From positions 24,917 to 88,916 of the forward strand of contig CAIUOG010000119.1 in the NCBI GenBank assembly GCA_903900705.1: DNA of 64,000 nt, given 5' to 3'. This stretch comes from an uncultured Acidobacteriia bacterium. GTDB lineage: Bacteria > Acidobacteriota > Terriglobia > Bryobacterales > Bryobacteraceae. The translations under genes and the position numbers were made by a program. Of the stretch, positions 24,055-31,885 are shown piece by piece (the first letter of the stretch is position 1; each line of letters opens with the position of its first letter). The notes under the pieces were generated by a model. The model had not been told where the DNA came from. It searched no databases and saw only the letters and a program-made list of their open reading frames with translations.

Positions 24055-25293
24055 ATGAAACTCTGCCTCGGGTTTTTCGCCGCTACAGCCGCACTTTTCG
24101 CCCAGACCCCTCCCGCCGCCCCCGCCGCCGAGCCGGATCCCATCAAAACCGTTGTCAGTCGCCTCGATCTTGAGAAATACAAGGCCACCATCAAAGGTCT
24201 TACCCGCTTCGGTGACCGCCGCCAGGGCACCGAACGCAATCGCGCCGCCATTGACTGGATTGAAGCCCAGTTAAAGAGCTACGGCTGCGCGAATATCGAA
24301 CGCATCAGGTACGACTATCAACCGCCCGCCGGTCGGGGACCTGCGCCCAACGCCGACGGAGGAAATCCGCCTGCTTCAACACCCGGCGCAGCGCCAGCGG
24401 GCGCGGGTCGCGGTGGTCGCGGCGGACGGCAGGGAGGCGGTACGCCGCGTGGCATCCGCGCGAAGACCGGCGTGAATAACGATCCGAATTTGCAGCCCGA
24501 TGAGAAGCTTCGCGCCCTCAATACGCCCCCGTCGGTGGCTGGCGAGCGCCAGGAGGTTTTTTGCACGAAGGTCGGCGTCACGCATCCGGAAGAGATGTAT
24601 ATCGTCAGCGCCCACATGGACGGCATTGGCTGGGGTGAAGCCGCCAATGACGATGGCTCCGGCACGGCGATCGTGATGGAGGCCGCCCGCATTCTCAGCA
24701 GCCCCGACGTGCAGACGGAGCGCTCCATCCGCTTCGTCCTCTGGAACAATGAAGAGTCCGGCACGAACGGTGCGCAGGCTTATGTGACCCAGCGCAACGA
24801 ACTGCAGGGCAAGGAGTCGCCTGCTGGTTCCGGCAAGTATCCGGAGCCGAAATGGCTCGGCGTCATCCAGCATGACATGATGCTTTTCGACCACGGCATG
24901 CCTCTTAAAGACGGTACGATGCCCAAAACGCAGCGCCCGGAAGCCGACGTCAATATTGAATTCCAGAGCGCTTCGAAGATGGCGAAGGAGTCCGCCGAAC
25001 TCGCGTGGAAGATCCAGGCCGCCAACGAGAAGTACGCCACTGATTACCCCGCGACCGTGGGCGCGCACATGACGAACACCGATTCCGGTCGTTTCCAGGA
25101 CCTGGCGCCTTCCGTCAGCCTGCGCGAAAACGAACGTGGTCCGCAGATTGGCAACGGCTGGGACCCACACTGGCACCAGCCCACCGACGTGTACGCCACC
25201 TTCAATGACGACGATTTCCGCCTGGGTCTGAACGCCGCGCAGACCACTCTGGGGGCCGTCTCGCAACTGGCCGGATTGAAGCTGAAACAGTAG
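24055..25293 (+). CDS. Secreted M28-family peptidase
   Basis: 412 residues with a signal peptide (MKLCLGFFAATAALFAQ). Zinc-peptidase landmarks are IVSAHMDGIG, ANDDGSGTAIVMEAAR, LWNNEESGTNGAQAY (Glu pair), QHDMMLFDHG and GAHMTNTDSGRFQ. The last ligand region is unusual (a Thr-Asn-Thr-Asp-Ser stretch where a His is often seen nearby), so the metal site should be checked by alignment. A Gly/Arg-rich insert occupies about residues 95-125, shorter than in the larger M28 protein at 11525-13660. TACACT ends 9 bases before the ATG, a possible -10 of a leaderless message. Confidence 0.87.
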   Translation: MKLCLGFFAATAALFAQTPPAAPAAEPDPIKTVVSRLDLEKYKATIKGLTRFGDRRQGTERNRAAIDWIEAQLKSYGCANIERIRYDYQPPAGRGPAPNADGGNPPASTPGAAPAGAGRGGRGGRQGGGTPRGIRAKTGVNNDPNLQPDEKLRALNTPPSVAGERQEVFCTKVGVTHPEEMYIVSAHMDGIGWGEAANDDGSGTAIVMEAARILSSPDVQTERSIRFVLWNNEESGTNGAQAYVTQRNELQGKESPAGSGKYPEPKWLGVIQHDMMLFDHGMPLKDGTMPKTQRPEADVNIEFQSASKMAKESAELAWKIQAANEKYATDYPATVGAHMTNTDSGRFQDLAPSVSLRENERGPQIGNGWDPHWHQPTDVYATFNDDDFRLGLNAAQTTLGAVSQLAGLKLKQ

Positions 25294-25340
25294 CGCCGCA
25301 CATGCCCGGCGGGGCCGCCTATCTGGTATTGTGATCTCAA

Positions 25341-26441
25341 ATGATTCTCCGTACCGGTCTGGCTTTCCTGCTTTCGATCTCCGCGCTGGCTGCGGAGACG
25401 ACATCGCCGGCGCTGCTCATTCTCTCCAAGTCCGATCAGACGCTTTCGATTGTCGACGGGAAGACGCTGAAGGTCGGCGCGCGCCTGCCCTCCGGTCCGG
25501 ACCCGCATGAAGTGGTGGCCTCCACGGACGGCCACTACGCTTTCATTTCCAACTACGGCGGCGGGGCGTACAACACCATTTCCGTGATTGACCTTGTGGC
25601 GCAGAAGGCCCTGCCCGCTGTGGATCTGAGCCCTCTGCGCGGACCGCACGGGCTCGACTTTTATGGGGGCAAACTCTGGTTCACGGCGGAGATCAATAAG
25701 GTGATCGGCAGCCTGGATCCCGCCACGATGAAAGTCGATTTCATCCTCGGCACCGGTCAGAACCGGACTCACATGGTTTACGTGCTGCCCGATGGCAAAC
25801 GCATGGTGACCACCAACGTGAATGCGGGGACGGTTTCGATCATCGACAAAACGATGGCGCCGCAGGGCCGGGGCCCGGGTGGTCCACCTCCGGGTGGTCC
25901 GCCTCCGGGTGGACGCGGTCCTGGTGGCCCTCCGCCACAGGGCGGGCCTGCGCGTGGACCGGGAGGACGCGGTCCTGGTGGTCCGCGCGAAGACTGGGAT
26001 GAGACGGTCGTGAAAGTCGGACCTGGCGCGGAAGGCTTCGATGTCTCTCCCGACGGGAAGGAACTCTGGACCGCCAACGCGCAGGACGGCACTGTTTCCA
26101 TCGTGGACCTGCCGGGTAAGAAGCTGAAAGAAACGCTGCAGGCCAATGTCACTGGCGCGAATCGCCTCAAGTTCACGCCGGATGGCAAACTGGTTTTGGT
26201 TTCGACGCTCGGCGGTCCTGATCTCACCATCATCGATGCCGCCAGTCACAAGGAACTGAAGCGCTTCCCCATTGGCAGGGGCGCGGCGGGCATCCAGATG
26301 CAGCCCGACGGCGTCCGGGCCTTCGTCGCCTGCACGCCGGATGACTATGTGGTGGTGGTGGATCTGAAGACTCTGCAGGTCACCGGCAAAATCGACGCCG
26401 GGAAACAGCCCGACGGCATGGCCTGGGTTCCCGCCAAATAG
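25341..26441 (+). CDS. Exported YncE-like beta-propeller with Gly/Pro-rich insert
   Basis: 366 residues. A signal peptide (MILRTGLAFLLSISALA) is followed by 40-residue beta-propeller repeats: LLILSKSDQTLSIVDGKTL, NTISVIDLVAQKALPAV, MTTNVNAGTVSIIDKT-like, TANAQDGTVSIVDLPGKKL, LTIIDAASHKELKRFPIG and VVVVDLKTLQVTGKID. This is the pattern of YVTN/YncE seven-bladed propellers, periplasmic proteins of binding or dehydrogenase-like roles. Residues 174-215 are a Gly-Pro-Pro-Gly-Arg low-complexity insert between blades. TATTGT with a TG extension ends 8 bases before the ATG. The DUF2786-like gene begins 8 bases after the stop and is likely co-transcribed. Confidence 0.82.
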   Translation: MILRTGLAFLLSISALAAETTSPALLILSKSDQTLSIVDGKTLKVGARLPSGPDPHEVVASTDGHYAFISNYGGGAYNTISVIDLVAQKALPAVDLSPLRGPHGLDFYGGKLWFTAEINKVIGSLDPATMKVDFILGTGQNRTHMVYVLPDGKRMVTTNVNAGTVSIIDKTMAPQGRGPGGPPPGGPPPGGRGPGGPPPQGGPARGPGGRGPGGPREDWDETVVKVGPGAEGFDVSPDGKELWTANAQDGTVSIVDLPGKKLKETLQANVTGANRLKFTPDGKLVLVSTLGGPDLTIIDAASHKELKRFPIGRGAAGIQMQPDGVRAFVACTPDDYVVVVDLKTLQVTGKIDAGKQPDGMAWVPAK

Positions 26442-26449
26442 GAAAGCGC

Positions 26450-26872
26450 CTGACTTCCGAGCAACAGCTTCGCGAGAAGCTTCGTAAGATCTCCGCGCTC
26501 TTCGAGGGCGCAACCACCAGCGGAGAGCGCAACGCCGCTGCCGCCGCCATTGAGCGCGTGAAAGCCGCTCTCGCCGCGCTGACGAAAACCGAGCGCGCCG
26601 CCGAGGTGCAGTTCACGCTGCCTGACCGCTGGCAGCGCCGCCTCTTCGCCGCACTCTGCCGCCGCTACGGCCTGAATCCCTATCGCTACAAACGCCAGCG
26701 CCACACCACCGTGATGGTCCGCGTGCCCCGGACATTCCTCAACGAAACGCTGTGGCCCGAATACATCCAGCTGAAGGAGGCTCTCGACATCTACCTGAAC
26801 GAGGCTACCGAGCGCATCATCCGGGAAGAGGTCTATGGCGATGACGAAGAAGCGCAGGAGCGCGGCGGCTGA
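26450..26872 (+). CDS. DUF2786-like protein with probable CTG start
   Basis: 140 residues if started at CTG 26450. The N-terminal region (LREKLRKISALFEGATT, then GERNAAAAAIERVKAAL) matches the DUF2786 helix pattern. The rest (FTLPDRWQRRLFAALCRRYG, then YRYKRQRHTTVMVRVP, LWPEYIQLKEALDIYL) matches proteins annotated with it. No ATG, GTG or TTG occurs in frame between the stop of the propeller gene and GTG 26558, which would cut the conserved domain away. AGGA lies 6 bases before CTG. Function unknown; probably cytoplasmic, basic and helical. Confidence 0.72.
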   Translation: MTSEQQLREKLRKISALFEGATTSGERNAAAAAIERVKAALAALTKTERAAEVQFTLPDRWQRRLFAALCRRYGLNPYRYKRQRHTTVMVRVPRTFLNETLWPEYIQLKEALDIYLNEATERIIREEVYGDDEEAQERGG

Positions 26873-26881
26873 TACCCCGGG

Positions 26882-27265
26882 CTATTCGGTGGTGGCTCGC
26901 CGTCGCCGGGACCTTTTCTTCGCCTTCTCACTGTTGCGCTGTAACTGCAGGAAATAGGCGGACGAAATCGCGGCCATCAGTCCGGGAAAGCGTTCCTGCA
27001 ACTCCGCGCAGCGCGGGGTATTGTGCATCTCCACGCCCTGCCGTTGCCCCCGGATCAGCCCCGCTTCCCGCAGGGCCTTGAAGTGCTGGGACAGGGTGGA
27101 TTTCGGGATCGCCTTCTCATTGACCCGGAGGAAGCTCGAACAACTCGGCGCGCAGTCGCCCTTCACGATATCCGCAAAGATCGCCATCCGCACGGGATCG
27201 GAAAGCGCATGCAGAATCCCCTCCAGAGTAACGTCGTCGATTGAGGGGTGAAACAGCGGCCGCAT
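26882..27265 (-). CDS. ArsR-family transcriptional regulator
   Basis: 127 residues from ATG 27265. A winged-helix core has LEGILHALSDPVRMAIFADI, IPKSTLSQHFKALREAGLI (recognition helix) and GQRQGVEMHNTP (wing). Two Cys (GDCAPSC) lie between helices 2 and 3, but no classical metal-binding ELCVCDL motif, so the effector may be redox or an organic ligand. The C-terminus is a basic tail. It is divergent from the SDR-DinB genes, and a palindrome in the shared gap is a likely operator. TAAGAT ends 8 bases before the start codon. An upstream in-frame ATG near 27304 is an alternative start. Confidence 0.85.
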   Translation of the reverse strand: MRPLFHPSIDDVTLEGILHALSDPVRMAIFADIVKGDCAPSCSSFLRVNEKAIPKSTLSQHFKALREAGLIRGQRQGVEMHNTPRCAELQERFPGLMAAISSAYFLQLQRNSEKAKKRSRRRRATTE

Positions 27266-27313
27266 GTGCCACCATCTTACTCTCCGCCGTATGTTGTCGT
27301 CCATTAGTTCACA

Positions 27314-27324
27314 AGTTCGGAACT
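27314..27324. promoter_or_regulatory. Candidate operator between ArsR regulator and SDR
   Basis: AGTTCGGAACT is a perfect 5-base inverted repeat around one central base. A further AGTTC copy lies 8 bases earlier (27306-27310). It sits in the 122-base divergent region. Confidence 0.5.
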
Positions 27325-27387
27325 CATGAATCCTGCCGGAACGGGGTTGCATCTGAACAGGCAGCTGGACAGAAAAGGAGAACAAAA

Positions 27388-28134
27388 ATGAGCAGACTGA
27401 CAGGAAAAGTTGCAGTTGTAACGGGCGCGTCCAAGGGCATCGGCGCGGCCATCGCCCAATCTCTCGCCGCGGAAGGCGCCGCGGTGGTGGTGAATTACGC
27501 GTCGGGCAAGGCGGGCGCCGACGCCGTTGTCGCCGCGATCACGGGAGCGGGCGGCAAGGCTGTGGCGGTGGGTGGCGATGTCTCGAAGGCCGCCGACGCG
27601 CAGGGTCTTATCGACGCGGCGATCACGCATTACGGACGTCTCGATGTGGTGGTGAATAACTCCGGCGTCTACGAGTTCGCGCCGCTCGAAGCCATCACGG
27701 AAGAGAGCTTCCATCGTATGTTCAACATCAATGTGCTGGGCACGCTGCTGGTGACGCAGGCTGCCTCGAAGCATCTCGGCGAAGGCGCGAGCATCATCAA
27801 TCTGGGTTCCGTCGTGACCCGCATCACGCCGCCCGCCTCCGCCGTCTACAGCGGCACCAAGGGCGCTATCGACGCGATCACCGGCGTGCTGGCGCGTGAA
27901 CTCGGGCCACGCAAGATCCGCGTGAATTCCATCAATCCCGGTATGGTGGTTACCGAAGGCGTACAGTCCGCGGGCATCCACGAGAGCGACTTTGCCACTG
28001 CCACTGTGGCGCAGACCCCGCTGGGACGCCTCGGGCAGCCGGGCGACATCGCTGCCGTTGCGGTCTTCCTGGCCTCGGACGAGTCCGGGTGGCTTACCGG
28101 CGAGACGCTGCTGGCAGGCGGGGGCTTACGTTGA
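27388..28134 (+). CDS. SDR-family oxidoreductase (FabG-like)
   Basis: 248 residues from ATG 27388 with a strong AAAGGAGAA ribosome site; the open frame continues upstream without homology. It has the cofactor motif TGASKGIGAAIA, NNSGVYEF (structural Asn), NLGSVVTR (catalytic Ser), YSGTKGAID (Tyr-x-x-x-Lys) and the C-terminal ASDESGWLTGETLLAGGG. The catalytic tetrad is complete, unlike the SDR at 9565. The substrate is unknown; such ArsR-controlled SDRs usually reduce aldehydes, ketones or quinone-like compounds. It overlaps the DinB gene by four bases. Confidence 0.9.
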   Translation: MSRLTGKVAVVTGASKGIGAAIAQSLAAEGAAVVVNYASGKAGADAVVAAITGAGGKAVAVGGDVSKAADAQGLIDAAITHYGRLDVVVNNSGVYEFAPLEAITEESFHRMFNINVLGTLLVTQAASKHLGEGASIINLGSVVTRITPPASAVYSGTKGAIDAITGVLARELGPRKIRVNSINPGMVVTEGVQSAGIHESDFATATVAQTPLGRLGQPGDIAAVAVFLASDESGWLTGETLLAGGGLR

Positions 28135-28607
28135 GCGCGGAAGCCTCTCTGGTGGACTCGGCGTTGCGCCTCTGGAAGAGCAACGTGGAGCGTGCAGGGC
28201 AGTTCTTCTCTTCTCTCACCGAAGAGCAGCTCTCACAGGAGATCGCGCCGGGCAGGAACCGGCTCCTTTACCTGTGGGGGCACCTCGCGGCGGTGAACGA
28301 CGCGATGTTGCCGCTCCTCGGCTTCGGCGACCGCCTGCACCCGGAACTCGATGCGATGTTCCTCAACAACCCGGATCGTGCGGTCAAAACCGTCTCCGCC
28401 ACTGAGCTGAAGCGGATCTGGGAGGAAGGCACACGGAAGCTGGATGCTGCTTTCGCCGCACTGACCGCCGAACAATGGCTGCAACGTCATACCGCTGTTT
28501 CCGAAGCGGATTTCGCCCGGGAGCCACATCGCAACCGTTTCGCAATTCTGCTGAGCAGAGCGGGCCATATCGCTTATCATCTGGGCCAGACGGCGCTGGC
28601 GAACTAA
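28131..28607 (+). CDS. DinB-like four-helix metalloprotein
   Basis: 158 residues starting at TTG 28131, whose bases overlap the SDR stop (TTGA). The DinB/YfiT-like helical bundle shows metal-binding His in LYLWGHLAAVND and GHIAYHLGQT. Members bind a divalent metal and some are thiol-dependent transferases. The translational overlap with the SDR suggests they work on the same compound or stress response under the ArsR regulator. Confidence 0.82.
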   Translation: MSAEASLVDSALRLWKSNVERAGQFFSSLTEEQLSQEIAPGRNRLLYLWGHLAAVNDAMLPLLGFGDRLHPELDAMFLNNPDRAVKTVSATELKRIWEEGTRKLDAAFAALTAEQWLQRHTAVSEADFAREPHRNRFAILLSRAGHIAYHLGQTALAN

Positions 28608-28622
28608 GGCGGGGAGGTGCGC

Positions 28623-29675
28623 TTACCGGCGCACCTCCTGCTCCCGCGTCGCTGGCCCTTCCACTGTCAAAACCTGCTGATCCGCGTCGAGCGTCGCCAT
28701 CACGCCCAGGGGCAGCGTCACCTGGTCGATGGTATGACCGAAGCTCAGGCCGTAAAGCACGGGGATCTTCAGATCTCCCAGCAGGTAGTCGATCACCTCG
28801 CCCAGGGAATAGGCGGAATCATGACCGGGAGGTGGGCAGTCCTTGCACTCGCCCACCACGATCCCGGCCGCGGCCTGTAGCTTTCCCGCCAGCTTCAGCT
28901 GCGTGAACATCCTGTCGATACGGTAGATGTCTTCCCCGATGTCTTCCATCAGGAGAATCTTTCCCGCCGTCTCCACGCCGTATGGCGTCCCCAGCGTGGT
29001 CGAAAGCAGCGTCAGATTCCCGCCCGCCAATGCGCCCCGCGCCTTCCCGCCCCGCACCGTCCGCAGCGTATGCCCGGCGCGCAATGGGTTCGCTTCCGGT
29101 GGATTCGTGACCGCTCCAATCGGCGCATGCCCGAACAGTGCGGCCCGCAGGTGCTGTTGTGACCACTCCGTGAGATGGCTCAGCGAAACCGGCCCGTGAA
29201 ACGTCACCAGACCGGTTTTCTGCCCGATCGCCACATGCAGCGCCGTAATATCGCTGTAGCCCAGAAACACCTTCGGATTCGACCGGATCAGCCCGTAATC
29301 GAGCTGATCCAGCATCTGTGCCGACCCGTAGCCGCCCCGAATGCAGATAATCCCCTGTACTTCGCGGTCGGCAAACATGGCATGAAGATCGTCCACACGC
29401 TGCTGTGCCGTGCCGGCCAGGTAGCCGTAGCGCTGGCCCACCGAGCGGCCCATCTTCCACTTCAGCCCGAAGAACTCGCAGAAGCGTTTGGCAAAAGCCA
29501 GTTCGTCGGGGTCCGAAACATAACTCGAAGGGGTGATCAGCCCGATGGTGTCCCCGGCCTTCAGCGCTTTTGGCAGAATCGGGGCGGGCGCGCCGGGAGT
29601 GGATGCCGATTGCGCGAGTAGCGCCGAGCCCGTCAGGGTTTGCTGGAAGAACGTCCGTCGAAGCATCTTAGACAT
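28623..29675 (-). CDS. LD-carboxypeptidase (S66 family)
   Basis: 350 residues with an N-terminal export signal (RRTFFQQTLTGSALLAQS, not a full Tat consensus). The S66 landmarks are LITPSSYVSDP, CIRGGYGSAQMLD (nucleophile Ser118), FLGYSDITALH, LLMEDIGEDIYRIDRM (Glu of the triad) and LSFGHTIDQVTLPLG (His). The enzyme cleaves L,D-peptide bonds in murein tetrapeptides for cell-wall recycling; an exported form may trim periplasmic peptidoglycan instead. Start choice is between ATG 29675 and 29666. TACACT ends 7 bases before the former. It is divergent from DUF2239 with 81 bases between. Confidence 0.88.
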   Translation of the reverse strand: MSKMLRRTFFQQTLTGSALLAQSASTPGAPAPILPKALKAGDTIGLITPSSYVSDPDELAFAKRFCEFFGLKWKMGRSVGQRYGYLAGTAQQRVDDLHAMFADREVQGIICIRGGYGSAQMLDQLDYGLIRSNPKVFLGYSDITALHVAIGQKTGLVTFHGPVSLSHLTEWSQQHLRAALFGHAPIGAVTNPPEANPLRAGHTLRTVRGGKARGALAGGNLTLLSTTLGTPYGVETAGKILLMEDIGEDIYRIDRMFTQLKLAGKLQAAAGIVVGECKDCPPPGHDSAYSLGEVIDYLLGDLKIPVLYGLSFGHTIDQVTLPLGVMATLDADQQVLTVEGPATREQEVRR

Positions 29676-29721
29676 TCCTCACAGTGTAAAGCCCGCCGTC
29701 CGCCCATGTGCCGTGACGGGC

Positions 29722-29750
29722 TTGACAGGATATTTTTATCCGGGTAATAT
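29722..29750 (+). promoter_or_regulatory. Consensus promoter of DUF2239 gene with palindromic spacer
   Basis: TTGACA (29722-29727), a 17-base spacer and TAATAT (29745-29750). The spacer contains GGATA-TTTT-TATCC (29728-29741), a perfect inverted repeat that could be an operator. The GTG start codon follows 6 bases after the -10, so transcription should begin at or next to it. Confidence 0.8.
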
Positions 29751-29756
29751 TCGGAG

Positions 29757-30281
29757 GTGTCTAACTCCTGCACCGCCTTCCATAGCAAGATCCGCCTTGC
29801 CTCCGGACCTCTGGCCGATGTCGTCCGGCGAATGGAGGAATTCCGGCGGCAGGACTCTACCGCGCAGATCCTGATTTTCGATGACAAAACCGGGGAGCAG
29901 ATCGACCCTCCGGTGTCAGTCGCGGTTCCGACGCCTAAGCAGCCCGGGCGACCGAAACTCGGCGTGGTCGCCCGGGAAGTCACTCTGCTGCCCCGTCACT
30001 GGGATTGGCTCTCGACGCAGCCGGGAGGCGCTTCCGTCGCATTGCGCAAACTGGTGGAACAGGCCATCCGAACGAATGGCGAACAGGATGGACTCCGCCG
30101 CGCCCGACAGGCCGCTTATCGTTTCGCCACGGCGTTGGCCGGCGATGAACCCGGCTATGAAGAAGCACTGCGGGCGCTGTTCGCGGGCGATCACCCGCGG
30201 TTTCTGGCGATGATGGAACCCTGGCCTCCGGATATTCGCGACTACGCGGCGGCGCTCGCCTTCGGGCGGGAAGAAGCCTGA
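29757..30281 (+). CDS. DUF2239-family protein
   Basis: 174 residues. The N-terminal part (CTAFHSKIRLASGPLADVV, then AQILIFDDKTGEQID) and the centre (GRPKLGVVAREVTLLPRHW, WLSTQPGGASVALRKLVEQA) match DUF2239, a family of unknown function with a helical C-terminal half. GTG 29757 is the only start possible before the conserved region, because a stop lies in frame at 29745. The GGAG directly abutting GTG is too close for a normal ribosome site, and the promoter -10 is 6 bases away, so a leaderless transcript is expected. It is followed after one base by the GIY-YIG gene. Confidence 0.85.
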   Translation: MSNSCTAFHSKIRLASGPLADVVRRMEEFRRQDSTAQILIFDDKTGEQIDPPVSVAVPTPKQPGRPKLGVVAREVTLLPRHWDWLSTQPGGASVALRKLVEQAIRTNGEQDGLRRARQAAYRFATALAGDEPGYEEALRALFAGDHPRFLAMMEPWPPDIRDYAAALAFGREEA

Positions 30282-30282
30282 A

Positions 30283-30624
30283 ATGCTCTCGAAAGAACAG
30301 CGGAAACAGGCCGCTCATCAGTTTCGGGAAAGGAAGGTGCGCGCCGGGGTTTACGCGATCCGCTGCACCACCACCGGCAGCGTCTGGGTGGGCACTTCCC
30401 GCAATCTCGATACGGCTCAGAACAGCAACTGGTTCGCTCTCCGGATCGGCGGGCATCGCGATAAGCCCCTGCAGGACGAATGGCTCGCGAATCAGGAACC
30501 GGCCTTCACGTTTGAGGTGCTGGAAAGTATCGAAGAAGATACGCCGGCGCTGCTGGTTGCGGATCAGCTGAAATCCGCAAAGCAGCGCTGGCTGGCAAGG
30601 CTGGGAGCGCGCGGCCTGCTGTAG
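30283..30624 (+). CDS. GIY-YIG-domain protein
   Basis: 113 residues. GVYAIRCTTTGSVWVGTSRN corresponds to the GIY and YIG strands, with Val-Trp-Val-Gly in place of Tyr-Ile-Gly, followed by a helix with RIGGHRDKPLQDEW and the acidic strand FTFEVLESI, where the Glu is expected to hold the metal. It is a minimal nuclease-like domain without accessory DNA-binding modules. Coupling to DUF2239 (one-base gap) suggests a joint role, perhaps in nucleic-acid processing; that is inference. Confidence 0.8.
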   Translation: MLSKEQRKQAAHQFRERKVRAGVYAIRCTTTGSVWVGTSRNLDTAQNSNWFALRIGGHRDKPLQDEWLANQEPAFTFEVLESIEEDTPALLVADQLKSAKQRWLARLGARGLL

Positions 30625-30643
30625 CTCGTTCAGACTTCGTGGA

Positions 30644-31171
30644 CTACTGCTTGCTGGAAGGCGGCACCATGTCCTTCAGCCGCATGTAAGTCACCAGGTT
30701 GCCGTAGTGTTCCATAGTGTGGGCCGCATTGAAGTCCATGATGGAGATGCGGGTCATGGGGCGGCCGAAGAAGGTCACGGTTTCGGCAGCGGAGGATTCC
30801 GTCATCTTCTTGTAGCCCGCCTCGCAGTAGGCGAATGCCTGAGTCAGCGCGGCTACGACTTCCGCCTTTGACTTCGCTGTTTTTTCGATGCCCTTGTCTA
30901 CCGGCTTGCCTTCAAGCGCTGCGCCGCAGAATTCATACTGGCCGTCGGCGATGTGCGCGAACAGTTCCCCGAAGGTGCGGACCTTCGGAGTGGGACGCCA
31001 GTTCCACAAATCAGCGGGAATCTGATCCGCCGATTTCACGACATTGTTCTTTGCATTGCCGAAAAGCACCATCGAACTGGAAACCTGCGGACCGGCGGCG
31101 GGAGCCTGCGCGAAGGTGGTGGCGGCGGAAGACAGGACTAACGCGGCGGTCAGGAAGCGGGAAATGGACAT
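30644..31171 (-). CDS. Secreted DinB-family protein
   Basis: 175 residues from ATG 31171. A signal peptide (MSISRFLTAALVLSSAATTFAQA) makes this an exported DinB, unlike the two cytoplasmic ones in this window. Metal-binding His are expected in TFGELFAHIADGQ and AAHTMEHYGNLVTY. GATAAT ends 6 bases before the ATG. Function unknown; it stands alone between GIY-YIG (convergent) and the LuxR-type gene. Confidence 0.82.
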   Translation of the reverse strand: MSISRFLTAALVLSSAATTFAQAPAAGPQVSSSMVLFGNAKNNVVKSADQIPADLWNWRPTPKVRTFGELFAHIADGQYEFCGAALEGKPVDKGIEKTAKSKAEVVAALTQAFAYCEAGYKKMTESSAAETVTFFGRPMTRISIMDFNAAHTMEHYGNLVTYMRLKDMVPPSSKQ

Positions 31172-31351
31172 AACCCAATTATCGCTCAAACCGGCCAATT
31201 CAAATGTTATCGATGAGCGCATTCCCTGCCTCATCAGGCAAGCCGTTCCGCACGATAAATTCCGCGTTTTTTCTGAGCTTTCTGTCGACAGATGTGAAGG
31301 TCCACAAAGGAACTCGGAAAAAAGGACGAATCCCCCGGGGGGCGGAGGGGA

Positions 31352-31747
31352 TCAATGGATCGTTTCGACGCCCTCAGGGTGCAGGGTGCCACCGGTCATC
31401 CAGTCTTCTTCCCCCGCCTGTAGCAGTTTTGTCCGTAAATTTCTGAGGTGTCTCTCCACCGTTTCCGGCCTGCAACGGAGCCTTTCCGCAACGCCCGCCA
31501 CAGTGGCCCCACTCTCGAATACTGAGTGCGCACCGCGCGTGAACAGAAGAAATATGAGGAATTCCCGGCTGGAGAGCGTCCGCAGAACGGTAATTGTGTT
31601 TTTGTTCACCCGTTTGTGATCCGGAGGTACTACCGGCGTAGCCGAGGTAGACATGCCCGAATTATATACGACTCCTGTAGTTTCTGTCGCCGGGATTTTG
31701 TCCGCCGCTAATTTGTCTGGGGAATCCTCAGCAACACCAGAGTTCAT
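31352..31747 (-). CDS. Small LuxR-type helix-turn-helix protein
   Basis: 131 residues. A disordered N-terminal 50 residues precede a LuxR/FixJ-like helix-turn-helix (TLSSREFLIFLLFTRG, then GVAERLRCRPETVERHLRNL). There is no receiver or ligand domain, so it may be constitutive or respond through a partner. ATG 31747 is used; ATG 31654 would give a shorter protein that keeps the DNA-binding part. It is divergent from the giant receptor gene and is a plausible regulator of it. The 180 bases between its stop and the DinB gene hold a small TGCCT-CATC-AGGCA hairpin near 31230 and a CCCCCGGGGGG tract near 31336. Confidence 0.7.
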   Translation of the reverse strand: MNSGVAEDSPDKLAADKIPATETTGVVYNSGMSTSATPVVPPDHKRVNKNTITVLRTLSSREFLIFLLFTRGAHSVFESGATVAGVAERLRCRPETVERHLRNLRTKLLQAGEEDWMTGGTLHPEGVETIH

Positions 31748-31757
31748 TTCGTTTGGA

Positions 31758-31782
31758 TAAGCACCGTATGACCGTTTGCTTA
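31758..31782. promoter_or_regulatory. Inverted repeat in the LuxR-receptor divergent region
   Basis: TAAGCA (31758-31763) and TGCTTA (31777-31782) are inverted with 13 bases between, enclosing a direct repeat ACCGT-ATG-ACCGT. Its position between two divergent starts suits an operator. Confidence 0.4.
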
Positions 31783-31807
31783 ATCGCTGTCTTTATCGTT
31801 TACTCTA

Positions 31808-31836
31808 TTGACCCGGCTCCACGCTTGTGATAGCTT
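31808..31836 (+). promoter_or_regulatory. Promoter of the giant receptor gene
   Basis: TTGACC (31808-31813), a 17-base spacer and TAGCTT (31831-31836), with TGA immediately before the hexamer as an extended -10. Transcription would start about 43 bases before the ATG. Confidence 0.5.
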
Positions 31837-31885
31837 CTCCCACAGGTCATTTCCATTTCAGTCCGCCCAGGGGAGTCACACAACC

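Noticed and set aside
31044..31619. 191-residue plus-strand frame over the secreted DinB and LuxR genes
   Set aside because: It spans two opposite-strand genes and has no family resemblance.
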